A DNA stretch of 28,294 nucleotides from Deltaproteobacteria bacterium UBA5205. GTDB lineage: Bacteria > Desulfobacterota > Syntrophorhabdia > Syntrophorhabdales > Syntrophorhabdaceae. The position numbers and the translations under genes were made by a program. How positions within the stretch are numbered: the first letter of the stretch is position 1; the number at the start of each line of letters is the position of its first letter. The notes under the pieces are model-generated. The model did not search any database and had not been told where the DNA came from. It saw only the letters and a list, made by a program, of their open reading frames with translations. The stretch is taken from NCBI GenBank assembly GCA_002412715.1, contig DHVP01000019.1, forward strand, positions 1-28,294. Direction: 5' to 3'. This document shows positions 14,743 to 23,528 of this stretch, piece by piece.

Positions 14743-16275
14743 TTAGACTCTAAGGGCGGGAAGGAGAGAGCAGATTGGAAAATAAAGATACGACAGCGGC
14801 GCGGCGGCAATGACGGAAGGTTTGCCGATCACTTCTTTTTCCAGCATCGTCTTGATGCTTTTATACCGGACGTTGCCATAAAGAAGTGCGCGTTCCGCCA
14901 CCTTCTCGATAATATCGGTGTATTTCCCGGCGAGCCGCAGTATCGCCTGGGCCTTCCTCAAGTTCCGCATGGCATGCTCCTCGAGGACGGCGTTCATGAG
15001 GGCCGCCGTGTGGGGGCCGTAATCGGCGGCCTTTTTTCTGCACCATGTCGGTGTCGCCATGAGGAATGCGAGTTTCTCGGGAGGGTAGTCCGTCTGGTCC
15101 GTCATGAAGGTCCCGGGCAGCGCCGCCCGGGTGTGCATCTTGATCCGCTCGTGGTCTAAAAAGATCTCCACCGTCTTATACGTTCCCTTGACCCATACCC
15201 TCTTGCCGATATATCGTGTCGGCAGGGAATAGTAGGACTTGTCGAAGACGATATGGTGGTCCGGATGGACAGTGCCGGGGCGTTCAAAGGGCATCTCCGG
15301 GAGAGACCTTAAATGATGTTTCTCTTCGGCAAGGAAGACAGGATAGGGTTTTTGTTTCGTTGTTCCATGGACCTGCTGGCCGATCTCTTCCTTGCACCAG
15401 GTGAGTGCCCGCTCGTTGGCATCGTTGATGTCGATAAAGGTCCTGCCAGCAAGGAGCTGTTGCTTGACGATCGCCACGGCCCTTTCGACCTTTCCCTTCT
15501 GCTCGGCATCGCCCTTTTTCGCGGGGTCGGCGACGAAGCCGTAGTGGCGCTCGAGGTCGGCATAGGCGTAGTTGACGAGAGGGTCGTAGATGTCGGGTTT
15601 GACAACTCCGGATTTTAAGTTGTCGAGCGTGATCCTGCCGGGCACCCCTCCAAACCATGCAAAGGCACGTTCATGGCAGTCAAGCCAGGTGGGGATGTCC
15701 TGGTTAAAGACGAAGCGGACAAAGCGGTGGCGGCTGAACGAGAGTGTTATTATGAAGGCCCATGCCCTGCGTTTCTTCTGCATCACGGGGTCGTACATGA
15801 GGCCGGCGTACCCGAAGTCGACCTGCGCCTCGTCGCCTGCCGGCGTCTCTATGCGGACGGTCACGTGCGGAGATACGCGGGGGAACTCCTTTCTCACGTA
15901 CCGTTTGACGGTCGTGTAGGCTACGTTAATGTGATAGTTCTCTTTTAGAAGCCGCCATACCTGCTTGGCCGTCATGTTCGAATCTTCGAACCACCGCTTG
16001 ATATCATCCCGGTACCGGTTGACAAGTTCGATGCCCGGCGCCTGGCAGGTGGCAGCCCGCTCAGCCATGATCTCCTTGACCCTCCCGATGAGTTCCTGTT
16101 CGTCGGGCAAAGGGTCGCCGCGACCTATCGTTAACTCGTTCAAAAACCCGAGATATTTGCGCACCGTCTTGCGGTCGATGCCCAGCGATCGGCTTATCTG
16201 CTGGATCCTTCTTCCTTCATGCCACTGGTAGATTGTCTCCATAACCTCGTTCATCGGTATATCCCTCCTTGCCAT
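14743..16275 (-). CDS. istA: IS21-family transposase IstA, C-terminally truncated
   Basis: From ATG 16275 (GGAGGG three bases upstream) the 510-aa product has the N-terminal HTH (RRIQQISRSLGIDRKTVRKY), a second HTH near TAKQVWRLLKENYHINVAYT, and the DDE core: DEAQVDFGY with D153, RITLDNLKSG with D218, and AEQKGKVERA with E264. It continues into the IstA C-terminal region (AQAILRLAGKYTDIIEKVAE). The end, after RYKSIKTMLEKE, turns into an unrelated hydrophobic tail, and IstB, the ATP-binding helper required for IS21 transposition, does not follow. The element is therefore truncated at this side and should be immobile without help in trans. Confidence 0.92.
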   Translation of the reverse strand: MARRDIPMNEVMETIYQWHEGRRIQQISRSLGIDRKTVRKYLGFLNELTIGRGDPLPDEQELIGRVKEIMAERAATCQAPGIELVNRYRDDIKRWFEDSNMTAKQVWRLLKENYHINVAYTTVKRYVRKEFPRVSPHVTVRIETPAGDEAQVDFGYAGLMYDPVMQKKRRAWAFIITLSFSRHRFVRFVFNQDIPTWLDCHERAFAWFGGVPGRITLDNLKSGVVKPDIYDPLVNYAYADLERHYGFVADPAKKGDAEQKGKVERAVAIVKQQLLAGRTFIDINDANERALTWCKEEIGQQVHGTTKQKPYPVFLAEEKHHLRSLPEMPFERPGTVHPDHHIVFDKSYYSLPTRYIGKRVWVKGTYKTVEIFLDHERIKMHTRAALPGTFMTDQTDYPPEKLAFLMATPTWCRKKAADYGPHTAALMNAVLEEHAMRNLRKAQAILRLAGKYTDIIEKVAERALLYGNVRYKSIKTMLEKEVIGKPSVIAAAPLSYLYFPICSLLPALRV

Positions 16276-16350
16276 GATCCCTCCGTTCCTTATTGTTGCC
16301 TTAAGGAATGCAGGATCATAATCGGTTTGTCCACCGACATCCGGCAAAAA

Positions 16351-16422
16351 AGTGGGGAATTAACCTGGCCCCGCCAAGTGGGGAATTAACCTGGCCCTAG
16401 TGGTGGGGAATTATCTTGGCCC
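16351..16422 (-). repeat. three tandem 21-bp IS21 terminal repeats
   Basis: GTGGGGAATTAACCTGGCCC occurs at 16352-16371 and 16378-16397, and the variant GTGGGGAATTATCTTGGCCC at 16403-16422, spaced 26 and 25 bp apart (start to start). A degraded fourth start, AGTGGGGATATACC, lies at 16435-16448. Multiple transposase-binding repeats at the end are typical of IS21 elements. Confidence 0.85.
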
Positions 16423-16497
16423 TAATCGGCGTTTAGTGGGGATATACCATGGCTCTCGACATCAGTGGTTAAGGACCACACGATCACCGCTCCATTA

Positions 16498-16526
16498 TTG
16501 ACAATATACCACGTAAATACTAATAT
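16498..16526 (+). promoter_or_regulatory. sigma70-type promoter of the HEPN-STAND operon
   Basis: TTGACA (16498-16503) is followed after exactly 17 bp by TAATAT (16521-16526). The start of transcription would be near 16533, only nine bases before ATG 16542, and no Shine-Dalgarno precedes that ATG. The -10 overlaps ATACTAATAT, the same 10-mer as at the NYN promoter. Confidence 0.7.
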
Positions 16527-16541
16527 TTAGACGATTGTTGC

Positions 16542-17480
16542 ATGAGCAAACTGATTCTAAACACGCGAAGTTTTGATGATAAAGGACAAATGAACAAATC
16601 AGATTTCGATCAGATGATGGAAGAAATCGATCAGAAACTGACGGACGAGGGCGTTCCCATTTATTCGCGGCCACTCCATGCAGTTAGAGATGTGTCCGAA
16701 CGTTTACACGTTGAAATCATCTTCGCGCCTGAATGCTCTACTGCAAATTTGGGGCATTATGACGAACTAACGTTAGCGGCCCATATCAACAACTGGTATA
16801 AAATCCGCTATGGCGACCGCCTGAAAGTCCATCTTGGACCTGGTAGCGTCGCCTTGCTGATTAGGGGCGTCCCTTGGAAGATGGTGTTTCCACGAATTTA
16901 TGGAAAGGTGACCTTCAATTGTAACCCGGATCTTGCAAAGTATCGAGGTGCACCGCGCATCGCGACTGGCCTTCAAGAGCTCAGCTACAGCGTCCTATGC
17001 TGCATTGAGGATTTTTCCGCTGGGTTGGCTAGAACTCTGACCCAAAATGAAAGGGACGAGATTTTACAATTTTTCATGAACTCGCTCGAGGTTCTGCACA
17101 GTATTGAGAATATATCGTCCAAACCTTACGTCAATGAGGCGAGTGCCGATCTTCAGTTAGCGGTAGCACTAATCATGGCGAAGAGACCTCAATACGGACT
17201 GTCAAAGTGGTCTTCTCTGCAGTTCGTTGAGAAACTGCTGAAATCATTCCTTGAGTTGAAAAAGACATCTATACCAAAACACCATAACTTACAGAAGATC
17301 TTCCGAGCCGCCGAAGCCTTTGGGCTTGTTTTACCCAACGCTGCTCAACTCCCGTTGGTCCAGTGCGTCGCAGGTGTCAGGTACGGGGAAGTGCAGGTGA
17401 CGCTCAGCGAAGCAATTTCAGCCCATCACGCATCCTTGACTTTGGCAGGGGATTTGGCAGGACAAATCAAAGGGGCTTGA
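16542..17480 (+). CDS. HEPN-like partner protein of the STAND nuclease
   Basis: The 312-aa product is unknown as a whole. Residues 1-190 form an alpha/beta region with no motif I recognise. The C-terminal part (about 200-310) looks like a HEPN domain: ADLQLAVALIMAKRPQYGLS, then WSSLQFVEKLLKSFLELKK, then HHNLQKIFRAAEAFGL, then CVAGVRYGEVQVTLSEAIS and a final helix. The catalytic R-x4-6-H motif of HEPN RNases is not evident, so it may be a non-catalytic binding or toxin-sensing domain. It stops at TGA 17478-17480, and the next gene's ATG begins on that A, so the two are translated together. It has a strong promoter and an almost leaderless start. Confidence 0.75.
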   Translation: MSKLILNTRSFDDKGQMNKSDFDQMMEEIDQKLTDEGVPIYSRPLHAVRDVSERLHVEIIFAPECSTANLGHYDELTLAAHINNWYKIRYGDRLKVHLGPGSVALLIRGVPWKMVFPRIYGKVTFNCNPDLAKYRGAPRIATGLQELSYSVLCCIEDFSAGLARTLTQNERDEILQFFMNSLEVLHSIENISSKPYVNEASADLQLAVALIMAKRPQYGLSKWSSLQFVEKLLKSFLELKKTSIPKHHNLQKIFRAAEAFGLVLPNAAQLPLVQCVAGVRYGEVQVTLSEAISAHHASLTLAGDLAGQIKGA

Positions 17481-20400
17481 TGAGTCTGCCAACCGAGCTC
17501 AATCCAGACCGAAGTCGCCAAGCCACTCATGCTTTTCGCGGTTATGCCTATCAGGCGTATCAGACGATACGAGCGTGGCTGAAAACATGCCCTGGTGAAG
17601 AAGTGCTCGTCGAGTTTGCTGAAGACATTGACCTCGTGCGGCGAGACTCAGATGGGAATGTCACAGACGCTGAACTCTACCAAGTAAAAAATGAAAAAGG
17701 GAACGTAACCCTCAATAGTCCGTCTGCATGTGATCTCATTAATCATTTCTTCGATCACCGCCTGAGAAACCCAGGGATCAAGCTGAGTATCCATCTGTGT
17801 ACAATATCAGACCGCGGTACAGAGATGGAGATGGTATGGGGGTACTCCGATAGAGGGCTCGATCTGTGGGACATGCTGAGGGAGCGTAAGTTATTACCTC
17901 GAGATCTTGATGAGGCCTGTTCGATTCTTCGGAAATTTCTCAGGGGGTCCACAAAGCTTGAGAGGCGAACCCAAACCTTCTTGGATTCCTGCGATAATTC
18001 ACTTTTTCTGACTGATTTTGTCGACCTAATTTTCTGGGATACTGGCCAGCAGAGTTATGGCGCAATACAAAAGGAGATTGAACATATCTTGGCCGTTAGG
18101 CCTCGCAATATTGTTGATCCGATGGAGGTCGGGCAGGTGATCGATCGACTTTGGAGGTACGTGACGAGCGCGATTGCGGGCGATTGCAAGAAGACACTCT
18201 CATTTGAAAGTCTTGAAAAGCTATTGGCCCAAGAGACATCAGTTGTTGTCGACCGAAAGACTATCACGGATATGCAGTCTGGCATAGTTAAAGTAGAGCA
18301 CTCGATGTCTGAAGTGCAGAAAGACGTTCAGGCTCTTGTTGCGAGAACGATTTCTGGTGTTTTCCCCCAAGGAGGTGTGGCTATACTGCACCAGCAGGTC
18401 TTCAGTACTAGCTTACCTCCTCTGCCTGCACGGTATTGCAGCCGAGAAAGTGTTTTGGATGGACTTTTTACGGCCAGTAAGGCTAGGACCATGCTATGGA
18501 TTTGGGGATCCACCGGATATGGGAAATCAATCTTGGCCAATCTTCTTCTTCGCAGATGCGAAGGAACCACGAATTGGTTCAACCTGAGAGGTTACAGTGA
18601 CTTTGCCCTCGCATCGGCCCTTTCGGACCTTATCAATCGCTATCAGGCTTCTGATGAAACTGGCCTCTCTGTTGCTTTGGATGATTTGAAAATCGAAAAC
18701 CAAAGCTCTTATTCTATAGATCTACTCCAAGCGCTGGTTCAAATCTTGAAGGAGAAAAGATCGACCGTTGTTGTCACAAGCCAGTTGAAGCCACCGACTC
18801 GACTCATGACGGGGATAGCAGACTCGCTCTTTGTGTTTGATGCCCCAGCCATGACCCTCCTCGAGGTTACCTCTCTGATAGATACCACGGCCGTTTTGAG
18901 TGATGAGCTAAAGGCCTTTTGGTCAAATTATATTTGCGTAATGAGTCGACGCCATCCCCAGCTGGTAAGCGCATATGTGAGCTGGGCGGCCGAGAAACAA
19001 TGGGTAGTGCGAGAGACGGAACTCTTTCAACGGCCCGCTTCCGTTGAAGAAGTGATCGTTGATGCTCGTAAACTCTTGGCAGACGCCATACCATCGCGTG
19101 AGGGCCGCGAATTGGCTAGGCGACTCTCACTTATTGCCGGGCATTTTACGAGGGACTTCGCACTCGATTTGGCTCTGGGCGGTGCTGGCATCACGGAACC
19201 AGGCAGAGCCTTCGATACACTTGTCGGACCTTGGATCGAAATAGCGGGAGACAACATTTATATTCTATCCCCGTTGCTAACCGATTATGCCAAATCGGAA
19301 GTGGGGGAAAGGAATATGGTGTCCTACTACACTATTCTGGGGCACGCGTTTCTTAAACAGATTTCTCTTACGCCTCTGCAGGCAGTTCAGGCTGTCGGTA
19401 CCGCTATATTTGCTAAACTGCAACCGCTATTAGCAAAAACATGTTGTGCGCTCTGGACATTAAGTGACGAAGTTTTTGAGGCGATATCAAGCGACTTGTT
19501 TCTCCTAACTTTCTACGTCGGTGATCAGACCACGATGTTCTCTGGGATCGATCCACACTTGACATTCATGCTTCGGATGTTACAGCTTAAGATAGCCCTA
19601 TTAAATCAAAACCATAGTATTTATCTGAAGATAGATGACCTGATTTTACGGGAACTTGACGTGGAATTTCGCAGGGGGCAAGCTCTGCTGTACTACATCG
19701 AAACCGTTATTCGTTTGGACAATCCGATCCAGAATATAGAGAAGACCCGTCGTGCCATAGAAGCCCTCCGGATTCAGAAACAGGACGGCCGGAAGTCAGA
19801 TCCTTTCGATGAACTTTTTGAAGGCTTGCCTACACAAGGCATCCTCGTGCTAGCATGCTCGACCATTCAGACGAGGGAGGAGCTTCAAAGTTTCTTCGAA
19901 ATGCTGTCAAAGCAAACAAGCGAGGTCGTTTCACTTGCTTTGGAAGATTTTGAAGTAGATGTTGAGAGCATACCACTGCTGATTGATCGTGTGTGGCTCC
20001 ACGAAGGCACTTTGACCAATCCCAATTGGACTCAGTGTGACCAGTTGTTTTCTTCAATTGCATCGTTTGCGGTCAACTATAAGCACAACTTACTTTTGGC
20101 CAGTGCATTGCGGGGAAGGATGGTCATCCACGATGAATATCTCAACGATCCGCATACAGCTTTGAGAATTGCTACCGAGGCATCCCAACAATTGGCGAAA
20201 CGACACCCACTAATCATGCTGCAAGAGTCGACCGTCTACTACAGGATGAAGAATTATGAGGAGGCTTTATCGAGAATAATTCAGCTAGAGAAATCGTTGC
20301 CCGATAATGCTCTTGCCGTTGAGCGACTGTTTATGCTACGCAGGGGTTTGCACAGCGCAGAAAACCTAGAGGCATGGGACGATTTGATTTTTTGCGCGAG

Positions 20401-21652
20401 AAAAGGCCAAGTGGTAAGCCGAGCCGTATTTCAGCCTATGTCGTCTGTCGCAAACATTGCTTTTCGGGCCGAAGAAGGGTGGGGTATGCACCAAACTGGT
20501 CATATAATTCCCGCGGCACGCTTATTCATGGCCGTTTTGGAAGATATGCAGGCATATCCGGAGCAGCAAAACCCTCTTTTCCACATCCTTCGGTTGCGGT
20601 TCGGCCACATGTTGAACTGGATCAGTAAGGCGTCAGGCGAAACACTACTGAAACCCTCTGCTGGAATGCTGGCCAACTTCGAAGAACCTCCTATCGAGAG
20701 CAAAGACAAGACAGCTGCACCCTATCCTCTTGCATGGAGTTTTCTTGGCAAATACGTGGAGTGGCTCCCCGGCAAGGACCTTATTGCAATTGCAACTGAC
20801 CAAGCTATGATGGCTATTGAAGGTAAACAGGACTATCTGGCGGTAATGACCGCAAGAGAGGCGCTTTTTGGAGCCTGCTTGGTAGTCGGGGACTATGGAG
20901 GGGCTTTGGCCAATGGTTTAGAGTACTCCCGACTTTTCGTAGGAGGAGGTATCTTACGCGAAGAAGGAGGAGGTAAATGGACTGTGGGGCAACTGATAAA
21001 TATCGACGCAGCGCTTGGCGAACACATGGACAAAGTGCATGAGAAATGGCAGGAAGTTGCCCTCTTTTTTGTTTTTGAGCCTCTTCTAATGGCTATATGT
21101 TCATCACTGAGACCGACGAAACCGGATATGCCCAAGCTAGCGGCCATAGTCCATCGAACCATAGGGACCCATTCGGAAATCAACGAGGCGCTGAAATGGT
21201 TGGAGATGACGGCAGGTGCGATGCTGGGTGGTGAAAATGAGAAAAGAACAATTATTGCATATATCTCAGATTACAAGTCTTTACCTGCTGCTATCCAACG
21301 GTTTCCCATGATCGTATGTAGCGGTATGTTCGACCTCGGGCCAGCCATGGTGCTCAGCTGCCAGGGAAGCCTTCTGAAAATCGCACGCGATCTGTCCGGT
21401 AACACGTGGGCTGTCATGTTCTGTAGAATGGTCGCAACCTATTGGCGACGCTTTGCAACTGAACGGCCCTTTGCGCTTCTCCACCCGCGTATCTCTGTTT
21501 CCGCCATCAAAGAACAAGCATCAAACGAATCCCCTACGGTCAAAGAGTGCGCTCAGCTTTTGTTGCTAGTCTCTGATGCTATAGGGCTGCCTTTCCCACC
21601 AGAAATGCTTTCATACATCCGCGCAACCGCAGAAGAAGCCCAGAAGACTTAA
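17480..21652 (+). CDS. STAND NTPase with N-terminal DUF4297-like nuclease (Avs-like antiphage sensor)
   Basis: The true start is ATG 17480, overlapping the HEPN stop as TGATG with AAAGGGG upstream; the open frame back to 17363 is only overlap. The 1390-aa protein begins with a DUF4297/Cap4-type PD-(D/E)XK domain: FRGYAYQAYQTIRAWL (19-34), LVEFAEDIDL (43-52), LYQVKN (66-71). The P-loop NTPase follows: Walker A GSTGYGKS (343-350), Walker B LSVALDDL with D401-D402, and a sensor VVVTSQ. The remaining 900 residues are helical repeats, with TPR-like units (YRMKNYEEALSRIIQLEKS). Nuclease-NTPase-repeat order is that of Avs/STAND defence proteins: the repeats sense a phage protein, the NTPase oligomerises, the nuclease cuts DNA. 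Which Avs type it belongs to cannot be told from reading. Confidence 0.85.
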   Translation: MSLPTELNPDRSRQATHAFRGYAYQAYQTIRAWLKTCPGEEVLVEFAEDIDLVRRDSDGNVTDAELYQVKNEKGNVTLNSPSACDLINHFFDHRLRNPGIKLSIHLCTISDRGTEMEMVWGYSDRGLDLWDMLRERKLLPRDLDEACSILRKFLRGSTKLERRTQTFLDSCDNSLFLTDFVDLIFWDTGQQSYGAIQKEIEHILAVRPRNIVDPMEVGQVIDRLWRYVTSAIAGDCKKTLSFESLEKLLAQETSVVVDRKTITDMQSGIVKVEHSMSEVQKDVQALVARTISGVFPQGGVAILHQQVFSTSLPPLPARYCSRESVLDGLFTASKARTMLWIWGSTGYGKSILANLLLRRCEGTTNWFNLRGYSDFALASALSDLINRYQASDETGLSVALDDLKIENQSSYSIDLLQALVQILKEKRSTVVVTSQLKPPTRLMTGIADSLFVFDAPAMTLLEVTSLIDTTAVLSDELKAFWSNYICVMSRRHPQLVSAYVSWAAEKQWVVRETELFQRPASVEEVIVDARKLLADAIPSREGRELARRLSLIAGHFTRDFALDLALGGAGITEPGRAFDTLVGPWIEIAGDNIYILSPLLTDYAKSEVGERNMVSYYTILGHAFLKQISLTPLQAVQAVGTAIFAKLQPLLAKTCCALWTLSDEVFEAISSDLFLLTFYVGDQTTMFSGIDPHLTFMLRMLQLKIALLNQNHSIYLKIDDLILRELDVEFRRGQALLYYIETVIRLDNPIQNIEKTRRAIEALRIQKQDGRKSDPFDELFEGLPTQGILVLACSTIQTREELQSFFEMLSKQTSEVVSLALEDFEVDVESIPLLIDRVWLHEGTLTNPNWTQCDQLFSSIASFAVNYKHNLLLASALRGRMVIHDEYLNDPHTALRIATEASQQLAKRHPLIMLQESTVYYRMKNYEEALSRIIQLEKSLPDNALAVERLFMLRRGLHSAENLEAWDDLIFCARKGQVVSRAVFQPMSSVANIAFRAEEGWGMHQTGHIIPAARLFMAVLEDMQAYPEQQNPLFHILRLRFGHMLNWISKASGETLLKPSAGMLANFEEPPIESKDKTAAPYPLAWSFLGKYVEWLPGKDLIAIATDQAMMAIEGKQDYLAVMTAREALFGACLVVGDYGGALANGLEYSRLFVGGGILREEGGGKWTVGQLINIDAALGEHMDKVHEKWQEVALFFVFEPLLMAICSSLRPTKPDMPKLAAIVHRTIGTHSEINEALKWLEMTAGAMLGGENEKRTIIAYISDYKSLPAAIQRFPMIVCSGMFDLGPAMVLSCQGSLLKIARDLSGNTWAVMFCRMVATYWRRFATERPFALLHPRISVSAIKEQASNESPTVKECAQLLLLVSDAIGLPFPPEMLSYIRATAEEAQKT

Positions 21653-21850
21653 TCCGCAGTTGCGTCTTTACGGCACTACACTCTGTTTTGCGCGGTAGGG
21701 CCAAACCGAAAGACTCCGCCGGATGCAGCTTTGTAGGTATGATCCCGTCCCAACAGAGGTTAACCAGCAATATTTGATTGATCTCAACGGTAGTTTTTTT
21801 GGTTACCACGATGTTTGTCCGGGGACAGTTTGGGGACACAATAATCACCA
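21653..21850. other. intergenic stretch, no gene seen
   Basis: About 200 bp after the STAND gene show no gene and no obvious terminator for it. CCGGGGACAGTTTGGGGACAC (about 21819-21839, split here) has the repeated GGGGACA look common next to integrated elements, so it may be part of an attachment region with the tRNA fragment that follows. Confidence 0.3.
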
Positions 21851-21852
21851 AT

Positions 21853-21887
21853 AAAAAACCCACAACCTATTAATATTGCGGGTTTTT
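21853..21887 (-). terminator. intrinsic terminator after the tRNA fragment
   Basis: On the minus strand AAACCCGCAA and TTGTGGGTTT form a stem with one G-U pair, followed by a T6 run. It lies just downstream of the tRNA-like 3' end, as expected for the terminator of the original tRNA gene. Confidence 0.65.
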
Positions 21888-21890
21888 GAA

Positions 21891-21924
21891 TGGTGGAGCT
21901 GAAGGGGATCGAACCCTCGACCTC
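21891..21924 (-). other. tRNA 3'-end fragment (Ala-like), attachment-site scar
   Basis: The minus strand reads a full T-arm (GGGTTCGATCCC with stem GAGGG/CCCTT), the acceptor 3' strand CAGCTCC, discriminator A and CCA. The acceptor with T70 fits tRNA-Ala (G3-U70). No D-arm, anticodon arm or 5' acceptor strand (GGGGCTG) lies upstream, so only the 3' part is present. Such fragments mark the far end of elements integrated into a tRNA gene. This one would close an element lying to its right. Confidence 0.7.
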
Positions 21925-22030
21925 TCGGGCACCAGATGTGTCGAGCGGTGTGTAGCGTGGACTATCCCCTACCCTCTCCCGTATCGTGGCTGTCAACTAC
22001 CGGTCGGCACTTGAGGGTTGAGGGAGGTCC

Positions 22031-22939
22031 TCACCCCGCTTTGTCAATCTGGGCCGCAGTTTCGGTCAGTTCCCGCCTATGTCTCAGTATCCATTCCCCA
22101 AGATATTCGATGAGTTCTGTCCTAAGCTCGGCATTCACCATCATCTCCCCGCCTTCCTCAATCTCTGAGATCGCTGCATCTGCTGCGACCTTGCCGACGA
22201 ACCGCAAATCCCCTTCTTCCTCTTCATCAAGGTATCCCCGTAGCTGCGACGGCATCAGCACCAGGGGCTGCTCATCCATCAGCACCTGGAGGGATTTATG
22301 TTGGGTTTCCCCAGGGGCCTCCCCGGCCTCTTCGAAGTGGCGCCCCACATCCTCGGGCTCGGGTGCCTCTTTCCCGGCTTTGATCTTCGCTTTTGCCTTA
22401 TTTATTATCTCCTTCATGTCGCTATCGTTTCCGGCCTCGGCCTTGATCTCCTCGACAACTTCCGCGAACTTGCCCGCTCGCCGCACGGTCCTCTCATTGA
22501 CATCGTGATTCCGAGCAAGGACCTCGGCAGTTTTCAAGTGGGCATTTTGTCCACTTGATCTGTCACCGCCGTGATGTTTTTTTTCGGTGTTGTACAGTAT
22601 ACCCAGCAAGTAGTTTCGCTGGTCTGCGGACAAGTTGCGCCTGGCCAGCTGGTTCTTGATAATCCAACCTTTAGCCTCCTCCTCGTCTGCAAATTCCTTT
22701 CCACCTACGGGGTAATCTATGGCGTGGCGCCGGCAGATATCGTATCTGTTATGTCCATCGATGATGCAGCCCGTACCTGTCCATATCACTATGGGATCCC
22801 GACACCCCTCGTTGATGATACTCTCTTCCAGCCGGGTGCGTTCGTCCGCCGTCAGGGCCGGTACGAGATCGCGGAAGATGGGGTTGATGTTCAGTCCTGA
22901 CTCAGCATGCAATGCCTGGTCGTTCTTCGTATCGCTCAT
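22031..22939 (-). CDS. ParB-like protein (ParB N-terminal/Srx fold)
   Basis: From ATG 22939, behind a perfect AGGAGG seven bases upstream, the 302-aa product has the ParB N-terminal domain: LTADERTRLEESIINEGCRD, IVIWTGTGCIIDGHNRYDIC (GHNR in place of the usual GERR), followed by an HTH-like RNHDVNERTVRRAGKFAE. The second half is acidic and helical. ParB-like proteins of this kind are common in prophages and integrative elements, acting as DNA-binding or CTP-dependent clamp proteins, or occasionally as nucleases. No parA lies beside it, so a partition role is doubtful; regulation or element maintenance is more likely. The frame upstream to 23011 has no start signal. Confidence 0.87.
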   Translation of the reverse strand: MSDTKNDQALHAESGLNINPIFRDLVPALTADERTRLEESIINEGCRDPIVIWTGTGCIIDGHNRYDICRRHAIDYPVGGKEFADEEEAKGWIIKNQLARRNLSADQRNYLLGILYNTEKKHHGGDRSSGQNAHLKTAEVLARNHDVNERTVRRAGKFAEVVEEIKAEAGNDSDMKEIINKAKAKIKAGKEAPEPEDVGRHFEEAGEAPGETQHKSLQVLMDEQPLVLMPSQLRGYLDEEEEGDLRFVGKVAADAAISEIEEGGEMMVNAELRTELIEYLGEWILRHRRELTETAAQIDKAG

Positions 22940-23213
22940 GTCGCTACCTCCTAATTTATTTGATGATATTTGTACCATCCGTTGCCAATCTTCTCGTTGC
23001 CTGCAGCCCATCCCCGATCAAGGCCAGGACCCAACTGGAGTGATCTGGGGCTACCGTAGTGCTGTAATGGAGGTAAGAGGCAGTGGCCTCAGAGCAGCGC
23101 CTTTCCATTACAATGGATAAATAGCATCCAGAAGCGTTTCTTTGTCCTGATTTGAGAATATTTCTTGAAGATTCGGCGATATTACGAGTTCGTTGTGCGG
23201 TGAGAGGAGATTA

Positions 23214-23528
23214 ATGGAGGTGCAGCAGGTACACGGGGGACCTAGTTCCAAGAAATGCACAAGACACCAAGTGGGCGAGATCCAAGGACATTGCCACGCG
23301 CCAGTTAATCATGCGGCCTGTGTTGTGTGCAACCTCGTTGCCTTCCCGCCCAGCGTTGTCAATGCGACGAGAACCCTGCAATGGTCGGTTTGTCCATGCG
23401 CCTCCCACGGCGGCGACAACTACTCGCTATTATTTGGGGCAGCGTTGCCCGTCATCACGAACCCTTTTGAAGTTCGTTCAGCACGATTTCATATACTGCG
23501 TCGTCCCAAGACATGCGCGTGTTCTTGA
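23214..23528 (+). CDS. possible small Cys/His-rich ORF in the ParB-topoisomerase gap
   Basis: The 443-bp gap between the ParB-like and topoisomerase genes has no convincing gene. This frame from ATG 23214 has GGAG four bases upstream and codes for 104 aa with many Cys and His residues (KKCTRHQVGEIQGHCHAPVN), but its last third overlaps the topoisomerase 3' end on the other strand and the composition is unusual. It is more likely chance than gene. Confidence 0.15.
   Translation: MEVQQVHGGPSSKKCTRHQVGEIQGHCHAPVNHAACVVCNLVAFPPSVVNATRTLQWSVCPCASHGGDNYSLLFGAALPVITNPFEVRSARFHILRRPKTCACS

Larger units (their letters stand above)
14743..16424 (-). mobile_element. IS21-family element, istB side deleted
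   Basis: It comprises istA and the istA-proximal end with three terminal repeats (16351-16422). The distal end with istB and its repeats is absent. The sequence beyond (TGTGCCAATATAAGTGAGACAC at about 14707-14727, split here) may belong to another IS end, which I could not identify. Confidence 0.75.

Noticed and set aside
17363..17479. N-terminal extension of the STAND protein
   Set aside because: It lies entirely within the HEPN gene; ATG 17480 has a ribosome binding site and TGATG coupling.
21891..21970. Complete tRNA gene
   Set aside because: Only the T-arm and acceptor 3' strand are present; no D-arm, anticodon arm or matching 5' acceptor.
22956..23108. 50-aa minus-strand ORF just upstream of the ParB-like gene
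   Set aside because: No ribosome binding site and no recognisable pattern; could be chance.
23012..23454. Structured RNA in the ParB-topoisomerase gap
   Set aside because: No clear stem set or known motif could be found by eye.
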